Below the pieces are notes generated by a model, which saw only the letters and a program-made list of their open reading frames with translations, had not been told where the DNA came from and searched no databases. Shown here piece by piece: positions 52,421 through 60,864 of a stretch of DNA of 64,000 nucleotides. The number at the start of each line of letters is the position of its first letter. The first letter of the stretch is position 1. The DNA is from Brevibacillus parabrevis. GTDB lineage: Bacteria > Bacillota > Bacilli > Brevibacillales > Brevibacillaceae. The position numbers and the translations under genes are program-made. The stretch covers positions 124,001-188,000 of the forward strand of contig NZ_RHHV01000003.1 in NCBI RefSeq assembly GCF_003710905.1, given 5' to 3'.

Positions 52421-53263
52421 ATGAAAGTTGAGCAGGTCAAACATGTAGAGGTCGAAGCCGGGCGACTAGAGTACAGTGTGTCAGGCCATGCAGATGCTCC
52501 GGCGCTTTTGCTGCTGCATGCGATTCGCAATACGCGGCACCTGTTTGCTTCGCTGTTACCCGAGCTAGCAAAGCATTACCGGGTGGTGGCGGTCGATTTG
52601 CGCGGTCATGGCAACTCTACGGATCGCGGCCCGTTTGCTTTTGAGCGGATCGTCGATGACTTGGCCTGTCTGCTGGAGCAGGAAGGGCTGAGCCAAGTGG
52701 CGATTGTGGCGGCTTCGTTTTCGGCCGTGCCTGCGCAAATGCTTGCCGTCCGCGAACCGCAGCGGATTGCCTCGCTGGTGTTGCTTGATGGCGGTTACTA
52801 CTCCCTGGGAGCGATGCCGGGCTTTGAGCATGATCCTACGGTCGAGCGCTTGTCATCAACCCGGTTTCAAACGGTAGAGGAAGCGGAAAGGCAATTTGCC
52901 AAAAGGTATGGCGGAAGGAAGCTTCCGGCAGGCTGGATGAGCACAGAGCTTGTGCGCAAGGAGGACGGCGGCTTTGGCTACCGTTTGCCGCGGGAGGCGT
53001 TTGACGGCTACTTTCATCAGTACGCGACATATGATCTGGATGAGCTGTGTCGGCAGCTGACGTGTCCGGTGCTGTTGCTTCTGGCAGATGAAAATCACTT
53101 GCCGGATGAAGCGCAGCGGTCTTTCTTCCGAGAAGCGGTCGCCAAATACCGGAGCGCTGTGCCGCAAGCGCAGGTGAGGACGATCGCCAATTCCTTGCAT
53201 TTGTTGATGGTGACGCATCCGGATGAAACCGTGAATGAAATCAACCTGTTTTTGCATCGCTAA
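52421..53263 (+). CDS. Alpha/beta hydrolase in the ECF operon
   Basis: A 280-residue alpha/beta-hydrolase. The oxyanion region is LLLLHAIRNTRHLF, and VVAVDLRGHGNSTD is typical of the fold. The nucleophile elbow reads VAASFSAVPA: the Ser is present but the usual Gly residues of GxSxG are Ala. The acid is probably in LLLLADENHLP, and the His near NSLHLLMVTHP. GGGGAGGAAG precedes the ATG. Being last in an ECF operon, it may process the imported compound. It could be an esterase, amidase or non-catalytic relative. Confidence 0.82.
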   Translation: MKVEQVKHVEVEAGRLEYSVSGHADAPALLLLHAIRNTRHLFASLLPELAKHYRVVAVDLRGHGNSTDRGPFAFERIVDDLACLLEQEGLSQVAIVAASFSAVPAQMLAVREPQRIASLVLLDGGYYSLGAMPGFEHDPTVERLSSTRFQTVEEAERQFAKRYGGRKLPAGWMSTELVRKEDGGFGYRLPREAFDGYFHQYATYDLDELCRQLTCPVLLLLADENHLPDEAQRSFFREAVAKYRSAVPQAQVRTIANSLHLLMVTHPDETVNEINLFLHR

Positions 53264-53294
53264 AAGGGACAAGCATCTGCTTGCCCCTTTTCTT
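53262..53294. terminator. Bidirectional terminator between ECF operon and spore lipoprotein
   Basis: AAAAGGG-CAAG pairs with CTTG-CCCTTTT, followed by a T-rich tail. Confidence 0.75.
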
Positions 53295-53307
53295 TTTGTA
53301 CTTTTGT

Positions 53308-54003
53308 CTATCGTTTTGCCTCGCGGAACAGCTTGTCCAGCTCGTCCGCCATTTTGTTGTCCCCTTTTTTGTCCCGCAAATGCTTTTTGACTTTTTCCAA
53401 TGCGTCTATGCCTTTTTTCGAGCTGACTGTCCAGACTTGCGCGTCCGTTCCATACGAACGTTCTACTACGGTGCGCGCCTGGGCAAACAAGGCAGAGCGA
53501 TCGCTGGTGCCAAGCACGCCTGTCGTGTTGTTTCTTGCCTGCTGTCCAGCCAGCCCGCTCGGCGTGTCGTTTCCTCGGCTGCTGCTGCCCGCATAGCTGC
53601 CGAGCAAGTGGGCTTGCATCGGGTCGATGGAGTTGATGGAGGCTTGGTTGGCAGTGGTTGGGGCGAGGAAAACCCAATCGCCGACGATTAACGCTTGTAC
53701 ACCGTGGACGCCTGCCGCGCCGAGTTGCGCCTCCAGCTTGGTCGAAGGGCCGCCGCTGTGCAAATGCGAGCTTCCGATCGAACTGTACAGATCGTGGCCC
53801 ATGCCGCTAAATGTCGTGCCATGAGAGTTGGTTGTCAGCTTTTTGTCCCGGTCTACGCTGGGAATGACCGTCTCGCCCATTCCAGCAGGGTGTACAGTTT
53901 GGGTTCTGGCTGGCTCTTGCGGGGCGGCCTGGTTGTTACAGGCGGTGAGCAGCAGGGCAATGCCTACTCCGGCTCTGCATGCCCATGTTCCAAAGCGCTT
54001 CAT
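53308..54003 (-). CDS. YhcN/YlaJ-family sporulation lipoprotein
   Basis: A 231-residue lipoprotein with lipobox ALLLTAC (Cys about 22). The mature part contains VHGVQALIVGDWVFLAP and DAQVWTVSSKKGIDALEKVK, the pattern of the YhcN/YlaJ domain found in spore membrane lipoproteins of Bacilli. A middle stretch is rich in Ser, Gly, Asn and Thr. GGAGGG precedes the ATG by 6 bases. The role is structural or in germination; the precise function in this organism is unknown. Confidence 0.78.
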   Translation of the reverse strand: MKRFGTWACRAGVGIALLLTACNNQAAPQEPARTQTVHPAGMGETVIPSVDRDKKLTTNSHGTTFSGMGHDLYSSIGSSHLHSGGPSTKLEAQLGAAGVHGVQALIVGDWVFLAPTTANQASINSIDPMQAHLLGSYAGSSSRGNDTPSGLAGQQARNNTTGVLGTSDRSALFAQARTVVERSYGTDAQVWTVSSKKGIDALEKVKKHLRDKKGDNKMADELDKLFREAKR

Positions 54004-54164
54004 CAGTATCCCTCCAAATTATGCTTGCTGTATTGGTAACCATATCCTTTGAATGTGTTTTGGAAATTATGTGTGGAGCATGCTGGGAAAATTTCCGCGA
54101 AATGCGTTTAGCCTGTCGCGAAAATGCGCAAACCATGGGATAGAGACAACTGGAGGTGGTAGAT

Positions 54165-54908
54165 TTGGCAGAATCCAACAACAAACATGAGCAGCCAGTG
54201 TCACGGAGACATTTTCTGAAAAACACAGGGCTTGTGCTCGGTGGTCTGGTCGTGGGCGGAGTGGCAGGCAGTCTGCTACGCAAGCCGGAAGCACCGCCAC
54301 AACCGGGAGCGACACCGGCTCCTGCTGCCGATTACAATCAGGCGTTGATGTATTTCAGCCCGGAACAGTTCAAAGTGGTGGATGCCGCCTGTGAGCGGAT
54401 TTTCCCGGAAGACGAGCTTGGACCGGGCGCAAAGGCGCTTGGTGCAGCCTACTTCATCGATCACCAGCTTGCGGGCGATTGGGGCTTCAACTCTCGTGAG
54501 TACATGCAAGGTCCGTTTTATTCGGGAGAGGTGACCCAAGGCTACCAGGGAAGGTTGAAGCGGCGGGAGATTTTCGACATCGGCATTCAGGAGCTGAACA
54601 ACTACAGCCAAGCTGCGCATGGCAAGCGCTTTTACGAGATTACGGCTGAGCAGCAGGATGCCGTGTTGAAGGCTTTTGAAAAGGACGATGTCAAACTGAC
54701 GACGATTTCGGCCAGCGCCTTCTTCAAAATGCTGCGAGCCAGCACCATCGAAGGAATTTACTCAGACCCGCTGTACGGCGGCAATAAAAATATGGATGGC
54801 TGGCGATTGAAAAATTACCCAGGCAATCAAATGGCCTACACACAAATCATCGAACAAGACAAATTCGTGAAGATGGAGCCGCTCAGCTTGCGGGATCATC
54901 AACACTGA
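54165..54908 (+). CDS. Gluconate 2-dehydrogenase subunit 3 family protein (Tat-exported)
   Basis: A 247-residue protein with a twin-arginine signal (SRRHFLKNTGLVLGGLVVGG). The mature domain matches the small subunit of membrane-bound gluconate 2-dehydrogenases (YFSPEQFKVVDAACERIFPE). Its job is to carry the following flavoprotein through the Tat system as a folded pair. The start is TTG at 54165, 7 bases after GGAGGT. The flavoprotein gene begins 17 bases after its stop. Confidence 0.88.
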   Translation: MAESNNKHEQPVSRRHFLKNTGLVLGGLVVGGVAGSLLRKPEAPPQPGATPAPAADYNQALMYFSPEQFKVVDAACERIFPEDELGPGAKALGAAYFIDHQLAGDWGFNSREYMQGPFYSGEVTQGYQGRLKRREIFDIGIQELNNYSQAAHGKRFYEITAEQQDAVLKAFEKDDVKLTTISASAFFKMLRASTIEGIYSDPLYGGNKNMDGWRLKNYPGNQMAYTQIIEQDKFVKMEPLSLRDHQH

Positions 54909-54925
54909 CAGACGGGGTGAAGCAT

Positions 54926-56644
54926 ATGGCCAGAAAACTGCCCAAAGTGGATGTGGTAATCGTCGGTGTGGGCTGGGGCGGGGGCGTGATCGCTTCGGAG
55001 CTGACGAGGCAAGGGCTGACGGTCGTCGGACTGGAGCGCGGCAAAGAGCGGAAAACAGAAGACTATTTCATGGTGCACGATGAACTGCGCTACGCGCTTC
55101 GCTATGAAATGATGCAGGATTTGTCCAAGGAAACGATCACCTTCCGCAGCAATCCGAACGTGCGGGCGCTGCCGATGCGCTCATACGGTTCTTTTTTGCT
55201 GGGAACGGGGCTTGGCGGCTCGGGCGTTCACTGGAATGGCCACACGTTCCGGTTTTTGCCGTATGATTTCGAGATTCACAGCAAGACAGTCGAGCGCTAC
55301 GGGCAAAAGAAAATTCCCGAGGGCATGACGATTCAGGATTGGGGAATCACTTACGACCAGCTGGAGCCTTACTTTGACAAGTTCGAGCGGATGGCGGGCA
55401 TATCGGGTTCGGAAAATCCGCTTGGCGGCAAACGTTCCCAGCCTTATCCGACGCCGCCGATGAAAAGCACGCCCAGCATGAAGATGTTCGAGGAAGCGGC
55501 GAAAAAGCTGAACCTGCATCCTTATCCGCTCCCATCTGCGAATTTGTCGGAGGCGTACACGAATCCGGACGGAATTTCCCGGGCTGCCTGTCAATATTGC
55601 GGCTACTGCGAGCGTTTTGGGTGTGAGTACGGGGCAAAAGCAGATCCGGTTGTCACGGTTATCCCTGTGGCGAAGAAGACAGGGAAGTTCGAAATCCGCA
55701 CCCATTCCCACGTGCGCCGCATTTTACATACGGGCAACAAAGCTACAGGTGTGCTGTACACGGACGTGACGACTGGAGAAGAAATTGAACAGCCTGCTGA
55801 CATCGTCGTGTTGACGAGCTACGTGTTCAACAATTCACGTTTGCTGCTGATGTCCAAGCTGGGGCGACCGTACGATCCGACTACGGGCAAAGGCGTGATT
55901 GGAAAAAACTACTGCTACCAGGTTATGAAAGGCGGAGCTACGGGCTTTTTCGAGGAAAAGGAGTTCAACAATTACGCTGGTGCCGGCTCGCTCGGCATGG
56001 TGCTCGATGACTACAACGGCGACAACTTTGACCACTCCAGCCTGAATTTCATTCATGGCGCCAACATTAGCGTCTCCCAGTACGGGCAACGTCCGATCGC
56101 CAACAATACGGTTCCGGAAGGCACGCCAAGCTGGGGCAAGGAATTTAAGGCAGCCTCGCTCAAATACGCCAACCGCACGATCAATGTCGGGGCGCAAGGG
56201 GCCTCCATGCCGTTCCGTTACCATTTTCTCGATCTCGATCCGACGTACAAAGACGCGTTCGGAGATCCGCTGATCCGCATTACGTTCGACTTCGAGGAGC
56301 AGGACAGGCAGTTGGCTGCCTTTTTGTCCGACAAATGCGGGGACATTCTCAAGGAAATGGGCGCCAACAAAATCGAGGTGCGCGGCAAGCTTGGCCCTTA
56401 CGACATTACCCCGTACCAATCCACGCATAATACAGGCGGAGTGATCATGGGGGCATCGCCGGAAACTTCGGCGGTCAACAACTACTTGCAAATGTGGGAC
56501 GCGGAAAATGTGTTTGTCGTCGGCGCATCGTCTTTTGCTCACAACAGCGGCTACAATCCGACGGGCACGATGGGGGCGCTGTCGTACCGGGCGGCCGAGG
56601 GCATTTTGAAGTATCGGCAGAGCGGTGGCGGCATGCTGGTGTAG
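54926..56644 (+). CDS. GMC-type dehydrogenase flavoprotein, gluconate 2-dehydrogenase large-subunit-like
   Basis: A 572-residue FAD enzyme. The dinucleotide fold is VDVVIVGVGWGGGVIASELT at about 10-30. GTGLGGSGVHWNGHTFRFLP near 95 is the FAD-loop of the family; CQYCGYCERFGCEYGAK near 220 is a Cys-rich segment found in this group. The C-terminal active-site region is NTGGVIMG and GASSFAHNSGYNPTGTMGAL with the catalytic His/Asn. The ATG at 54926 is preferred to the GTG at 54917. It has no signal of its own and depends on the Tat partner. The usual cytochrome c subunit is not encoded in this window. Substrate may be gluconate or another polyol. Confidence 0.87.
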   Translation: MARKLPKVDVVIVGVGWGGGVIASELTRQGLTVVGLERGKERKTEDYFMVHDELRYALRYEMMQDLSKETITFRSNPNVRALPMRSYGSFLLGTGLGGSGVHWNGHTFRFLPYDFEIHSKTVERYGQKKIPEGMTIQDWGITYDQLEPYFDKFERMAGISGSENPLGGKRSQPYPTPPMKSTPSMKMFEEAAKKLNLHPYPLPSANLSEAYTNPDGISRAACQYCGYCERFGCEYGAKADPVVTVIPVAKKTGKFEIRTHSHVRRILHTGNKATGVLYTDVTTGEEIEQPADIVVLTSYVFNNSRLLLMSKLGRPYDPTTGKGVIGKNYCYQVMKGGATGFFEEKEFNNYAGAGSLGMVLDDYNGDNFDHSSLNFIHGANISVSQYGQRPIANNTVPEGTPSWGKEFKAASLKYANRTINVGAQGASMPFRYHFLDLDPTYKDAFGDPLIRITFDFEEQDRQLAAFLSDKCGDILKEMGANKIEVRGKLGPYDITPYQSTHNTGGVIMGASPETSAVNNYLQMWDAENVFVVGASSFAHNSGYNPTGTMGALSYRAAEGILKYRQSGGGMLV

Positions 56645-56687
56645 CTGTATTTTGTTACGATTGCAAAATGGATTTAGCGAATTTGCG

Positions 56688-56719
56688 AAAAGCCGTCGGT
56701 TTATATGACGGCTTTTTTT
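56688..56719 (+). terminator. Terminator of the gluconate-dehydrogenase-like pair
   Basis: AAAGCCGTC pairs with GACGGCTTT, followed by T. Confidence 0.88.
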
Positions 56720-56736
56720 CGTATAGAAGCAAAACC

Positions 56737-56785
56737 TTTTCGCGAAAATGAGAAAATGCGTGAGCCGTAAAAGCGAGAATATCGC
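56737..56785. promoter_or_regulatory. Palindromes upstream of the sigma-54 promoter, candidate activator sites
   Basis: TTTTCGCGAAAA (56737-56748) is a perfect 12-base palindrome; GCGAGAATATCGC (56773-56785) is a second inverted repeat. Both sit where an enhancer-binding protein would bind upstream of a -24/-12 promoter. Confidence 0.45.
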
Positions 56786-56805
56786 GGTTTCATGCGGTTT
56801 TTTCG

Positions 56806-56822
56806 TTGGCACGCTCCTTGCT
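56806..56822 (+). promoter_or_regulatory. Sigma-54 (-24/-12) promoter
   Basis: TTGGCACGCTCCTTGCT fits YTGGCACGNNNNTTGCW, with the invariant GG and GC separated by 10 bases. Transcription would start about 38 bases before the PLP lyase gene. Confidence 0.88.
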
Positions 56823-56870
56823 ATTACGATTTGCCAGTGATGAGCGAGAGGATCGCCAAAAGGAGAGACA

Positions 56871-58085
56871 ATGATGAAAACGAACAACTGGAAGCTGGAC
56901 ACTGCTATTATCCATACGGCTCAAGAGCCTTGCCCGAATACAGGGGCGGTCACGGCAGCTGTCGTGCCTGCGGTCGCTTATGCGTTTCCCGATGCGGATT
57001 CCGCTGCTGCCTGCGTGGCCGGGGAGCGGGGCGGAACGTATTACGGCAGGTACGGCAATCCGACGATCGAGACGTTGGAGCAAAAAATCGCAGCGTTGGA
57101 AAACGGGGAGGCCGCTTTGGGCGTATCCAGCGGAATGGCAGCGATCTCCGGGGCGCTGCTTGCCTTTTTGCAGCAAGGCGACCATGTGGTGTGTACGCGG
57201 GATGTATACGGAGGCAGCTACAAGTTTCTTACTACAATGGCGCCGCGTTACGGCATTGCGACCGATTTCGTCGATTGTACCGATTTGCAGGCAGTGGAGC
57301 GGGCTTTCCGGGCCAACACCCGCGTGCTGTACATTGAGACGCCTTCCAACCCGTGCCTGACAGTCCTCGATATCGCCGCATTGTCCCGTTTGGCGCACGC
57401 ACGAGGCATCGTCGTGATTGTCGACAATACGTTCATGACGCCTTATCTCCAGCGGCCGTTGGAGCTGGGAGCCGATGTGGTTGTCCATAGCGCGACCAAA
57501 TATTTGAACGGGCATGGGGACGTTATCGCCGGGTTTATTGTCGCGAAAAAAGAGCAAATACAGTTCATGCGCAAAAACATCATGGGCGATCTGGGGCAAA
57601 ACTTGAACGCATGGGACGCCTTCCTGATTTTGCGCGGATTGAAGACGCTCGGTTTGCGCGTCCGCCAACATTGTCAAAATGCGCAAGCTGTAGCGGAATA
57701 CTTGGAAAAGCACCCGGCGATCGCGCACGTCTACTACCCTGGACTGGAATCCCATCCGCAGCATGAGCTGGCGAAGCGGCAAATGGCGGGGATGGGCGGA
57801 ATCGTTTCCTTCGAGGTCAAGGGAGGGTATGACGCCGCCAAATCTTTCATTAACGCGCTGCGTCTCGCTATGATATCGTTTAGCTTAGGAGACCCGGAAA
57901 CACTCGTGCAGCATCCCGCGTCGATGACTCATGCTTCCATTCCGGTGGAGGATCGTCTGAAGTTCAACATTACAGACGGTTTGATTCGCCTTTCAACCGG
58001 GCTGGAGGATGCGACGGACATCATTGCTGATCTGGAGCAGGCGCTACGCTGCGTCCCTGTGGCGGAGGCTGCTGCGAGAGGGTAA
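56871..58085 (+). CDS. PLP-dependent methionine gamma-lyase/cystathionine gamma-lyase family enzyme
   Basis: A 404-residue Cys/Met-metabolism PLP enzyme. The cofactor Lys lies in VVHSATKYLNGHGDVIAG near residue 210; YYGRYGNPTIETLE near 60 supplies the Tyr/Arg phosphate-binding residues. LGVSSGMAAISGALLAFL and DVYGGSYKF are also conserved. The segment DHVVCTRDVYGG has a Cys at the place of the reactive Cys of methionine gamma-lyases, so degradation of methionine or homocysteine to a thiol, ammonia and 2-oxobutyrate is a good guess. AAGGAG precedes ATG 56871/56874. It is transcribed from the sigma-54 promoter and followed by its likely activator. Confidence 0.88.
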   Translation: MMKTNNWKLDTAIIHTAQEPCPNTGAVTAAVVPAVAYAFPDADSAAACVAGERGGTYYGRYGNPTIETLEQKIAALENGEAALGVSSGMAAISGALLAFLQQGDHVVCTRDVYGGSYKFLTTMAPRYGIATDFVDCTDLQAVERAFRANTRVLYIETPSNPCLTVLDIAALSRLAHARGIVVIVDNTFMTPYLQRPLELGADVVVHSATKYLNGHGDVIAGFIVAKKEQIQFMRKNIMGDLGQNLNAWDAFLILRGLKTLGLRVRQHCQNAQAVAEYLEKHPAIAHVYYPGLESHPQHELAKRQMAGMGGIVSFEVKGGYDAAKSFINALRLAMISFSLGDPETLVQHPASMTHASIPVEDRLKFNITDGLIRLSTGLEDATDIIADLEQALRCVPVAEAAARG

Positions 58086-58112
58086 GGAACGTGACAGGCA
58101 GGAGGATCGACC

Positions 58113-59567
58113 ATGACCGAATTTTCCCGGATAGAGAAATTCATCCAATCATACGCAGACAATATTTCCAAGGTGCTGGGGCTGGATGTCACCATCCTGG
58201 ATGAACAAGGGATTCGGGTGAGCGGCACAGGCTACTATTCGGATTTGATCGGGCTGCCTGCGCCGGAAGGATCGTTTTTCCGGATGATTTTGCAGACTGG
58301 ACAGCCAGGCATGATTTTTGACATGAAAAAGAACGACTCCCAGTGCATGAACTGCAAATTTTTGCAGCAATGCAGGGAGCTTGCAACAATCGGCTTCCCG
58401 GTACACAAGCGGGAAAAGACGGTCGGGGTCATCGGCATCATCGGCTTTTCGCCTGAGCAAAAGGAAAAGATGCTGCACCACTCGGAAAAGTGGATGCCGT
58501 TTTTGCAGCACACGAGTTCGCTGATCGAACACAAGCTGCTGGAACTGGATGCCGAACGGGAAAAAGGCTGCAACATCCAGGAGGAAATGCCGCAGGCAGT
58601 CGTCAAGCCTGTGTACTTCGCCCAACTGATCGGGGCAGATACAGGCTTGCGGGACGTGATCGCCAAGGCGAAGAAGGTGGCGGGCAGCATCTCTACTGTT
58701 TTGTTGCGCGGAGAGAGCGGTACGGGCAAAGAATTGCTGGCAAAAGCGATTCACAGCGAGGGGCCGCGCAGCAGACAGCCGTTCGTCGCAATCAATTGCG
58801 CGGCGATTCCCGAAACGCTGCTGGAGAGCGAGCTGTTCGGCTATGAGGGCGGAGCGTTTACAGGCTCTCGCCGCGAAGGAAAGCCGGGAAAATTCGAGCT
58901 GGCGCACAAAGGCACGATCTTCCTCGATGAGGTCGGGGATATCCCGCTGTCTTTGCAGCCCAAGCTTTTGCGTGTTCTCCAGGAAAAGACAGTAGAGCGG
59001 GTCGGAGGCGTGAAGACGCTGGAGATCGACGTCAGGGTCATCGCGGCGACTCACAAAGATTTGGAGAGCATGGTCAAGGAAGGGACGTTCCGCGAAGATT
59101 TATACTATCGGCTGAATGTCATCCCGCTTCGCCTGAAGCCGTTGCGCGAGCGCCGGGAAGATATCCCGCTGTACTTGCAGCATTTTTTGCATCGGTACGG
59201 GACACTTTTGCAAAAGGGCAGGCTGGAGCTTGACGCTTCGCTCGTTCACAGGCTTGCCGCATACGATTGGCCGGGAAACATCCGGCAATTGGAAAACGCC
59301 GTGGAATATATGGTCAACATGGCGGATGGATCGCTGATTGACCATGAGAGTTTGCCGGAATATTTGCTTGCGGAGGAAGCGACGGGGCGAGCAGATGAGG
59401 CGGGGGCGGGGCTGGAACAGCTTTTGGCTGATTATGAGCGCTCTGTTCTGAAAAAATATTTGGCGAGCAGCGCGTACCGTCAGGACAAAGCGGCGATTGC
59501 CAGCGAGCTGCAAATCAGTCTTTCTACCTTGTACCGGAAGATGGAAAAGTACAACCTTGATATATAA
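58113..59567 (+). CDS. Sigma-54-dependent enhancer-binding regulator
   Basis: A 484-residue activator. Residues about 1-130 form a sensory domain with a Cys cluster, SQCMNCKFLQQCRELATIGF, then GVIGIIGFSPEQKE. The AAA+ domain spans about 165-400: Walker A RGESGTGKELLAKAIH, sigma-54 contact loop GGAFTGSRREGK (GAFTGS rather than the usual GAFTGA), Walker B GTIFLDEVGDIP. A C-terminal Fis-type helix-turn-helix occupies about 440-484 (AIASELQISLSTLYRKMEKY). It lies 27 bases after the lyase gene and probably activates the sigma-54 promoter upstream. The Cys cluster could bind a metal or Fe-S centre. Confidence 0.92.
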   Translation: MTEFSRIEKFIQSYADNISKVLGLDVTILDEQGIRVSGTGYYSDLIGLPAPEGSFFRMILQTGQPGMIFDMKKNDSQCMNCKFLQQCRELATIGFPVHKREKTVGVIGIIGFSPEQKEKMLHHSEKWMPFLQHTSSLIEHKLLELDAEREKGCNIQEEMPQAVVKPVYFAQLIGADTGLRDVIAKAKKVAGSISTVLLRGESGTGKELLAKAIHSEGPRSRQPFVAINCAAIPETLLESELFGYEGGAFTGSRREGKPGKFELAHKGTIFLDEVGDIPLSLQPKLLRVLQEKTVERVGGVKTLEIDVRVIAATHKDLESMVKEGTFREDLYYRLNVIPLRLKPLRERREDIPLYLQHFLHRYGTLLQKGRLELDASLVHRLAAYDWPGNIRQLENAVEYMVNMADGSLIDHESLPEYLLAEEATGRADEAGAGLEQLLADYERSVLKKYLASSAYRQDKAAIASELQISLSTLYRKMEKYNLDI

Positions 59568-59612
59568 AACAAGCCTCTGTTTCGAGATGTTTTCTGCGAA
59601 ACGAGGCTTGTT
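59568..59612. terminator. Bidirectional terminator after the sigma-54 regulator
   Basis: AACAAGCCTC-GTTTCG pairs with CGAAAC-GAGGCTTGTT. It can serve both converging genes. Confidence 0.88.
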
Positions 59613-59628
59613 TATGTCGGGCAGGCAG

Positions 59629-59958
59629 TTAGACTTGCTGCTGTTCCGGGTGTTTGATCGCTTTCAGTTCGTAATGGCCGCTCTTGGAGTTGATGATGAA
59701 CTCGGGACGCTTTTGCTCGCGCGCTTTGCGGTGTCCTTCGAGATGCGGCTCGCTCAATTCCCACTGTTTCCAAGCTTCTTTCGACTCCCAGCGAATCATG
59801 ACCACGACTTCTTCTTCGTCTTTGCGCGGCTTTTGCACGAAAATGCTCAAGTCCACAAAGCCCGGAGCTTTTTCTACCACGCCTGGTTCGCTGAAGCTTT
59901 TGACGATTTCATCGGAGAAGCCTTCCTGTACCACGTATGTTTTGATTTCGACCATCAT
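59629..59958 (-). CDS. Heme-degrading monooxygenase-like (ABM domain) protein
   Basis: A 109-residue ferredoxin-like-fold monooxygenase-type protein. IRWESKEAWKQWELSEPHLEGHRKAR carries the Trp and the heme-ligating His in the spacing of IsdG/HmoA-type heme oxygenases (about residues 56-77). The conserved N-terminal Asn of IsdG is not evident (EIKTYVV in its place). Heme degradation is therefore likely but not certain; another antibiotic-biosynthesis-monooxygenase function is possible. The start is ATGATG with a weak ribosome binding site (GGGTG). Upstream only a poor Fur-box resemblance is seen. Confidence 0.72.
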   Translation of the reverse strand: MMVEIKTYVVQEGFSDEIVKSFSEPGVVEKAPGFVDLSIFVQKPRKDEEEVVVMIRWESKEAWKQWELSEPHLEGHRKAREQKRPEFIINSKSGHYELKAIKHPEQQQV

Positions 59959-60060
59959 GAGCCAAACACCCTTCCACTGATTGATTGCTGTCTTTACTCA
60001 TCGTATGGAGAGTGATTTTCAAAGTCAATCGAAAGTTGTCCAGTTACTGGAAAGCAAAAA

Positions 60061-60088
60061 GACAGCGGCTCCCCTACAGGCCGCTGTC
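60061..60088 (-). terminator. Terminator of the Cu-amine-oxidase-N-domain gene
   Basis: GACAGCGGC pairs with GCCGCTGTC; on the minus strand TTTTTGC follows. Confidence 0.82.
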
Positions 60089-60121
60089 CTTCGTTGTTTA
60101 TATAAAAGAATAAGTGCATGC

Positions 60122-60637
60122 TTACAGCAACGATTTCACTTCTCCGGTATTCGGGTTCACGACGAACCATCCGTACGTGCTGGTGTAGCTGTCTCCGGAC
60201 TGGAAATTGTTTACTACAGTTTGGTACACTTGAATGACATAGTGCCCTTTTTCGTCATCGTGGTCATATTCGACTACGTGTGTAGGTGTAAGGCTGCCTG
60301 CATATTTCTTTTTGACCAGTTCAACCGCTTCCATTTTCGAGTACATTTTGGCAACTGGCAGTTTACCGATAAAAATCGATTTCGTTTTGGCATCGTAAAT
60401 GACTGGCTTGTTCAAGTTTTCTGCCACGAAACGAATCGGTACGTACACAGAGTTTTTGTACATGATACCTTGGACGTCGCTGCTCGGAGACTTTGGCACG
60501 CCTTCGAAGTAGTAAGTAAAAGGCGTATTTGTGCCTTCAGCCACATCCGGATAAGCTGGAGCCGCGATTGCGATTCCGGAAAAGAGTGCCGAGCCGACGA
60601 TAATTCCCCCAAAAAATGATTTCAAGTCCCATTTCAT
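60122..60637 (-). CDS. Secreted copper-amine-oxidase N-terminal-domain protein
   Basis: A 171-residue exported protein. The signal peptide is about residues 1-26 (FFGGIIVGSALFSGIAIAAP). A copper amine oxidase N-terminal (stalk) domain lies at about 45-95: MYKNSVYVPIRFVAENLNKP, VIYDAKTKSIFIG. The C-terminal half resembles a PepSY-like fold (AVELVKKKYAG, GWFVVNPNTGEVKSL). Such small proteins are common and abundant on the surface of Paenibacillaceae, with no enzymatic role of their own. AGGGAGAGG precedes the ATG. Function unknown. Confidence 0.8.
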   Translation of the reverse strand: MKWDLKSFFGGIIVGSALFSGIAIAAPAYPDVAEGTNTPFTYYFEGVPKSPSSDVQGIMYKNSVYVPIRFVAENLNKPVIYDAKTKSIFIGKLPVAKMYSKMEAVELVKKKYAGSLTPTHVVEYDHDDEKGHYVIQVYQTVVNNFQSGDSYTSTYGWFVVNPNTGEVKSLL

Positions 60638-60864
60638 GTCGAAAAACCTCTCCCTTTGTCTAAATCTTCCCAGAAAACATTATGTCAAAGATCATGGGAG
60701 AAAAGCTATCAAACGAGGGTAATAGGAAACATAGACTACGAATGGGAGAAAAGGTAGGACTAGCCGCGCCTGGTCCCAGACGGACAAACAGGTTGAAACG
60801 ATGATTCAGTGAAAGGTCACTTTGTGGTAAGGTAATAGAAAGATTAGCGGATAAGGTGAGGAAA

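Noticed and set aside
60013..60027. TGATTTTCAAAGTCA as a Fur box upstream of the heme-monooxygenase-like gene
   Set aside because: Only 9 of 14 half-site positions fit; far weaker than the Fur box at 10038-10052.
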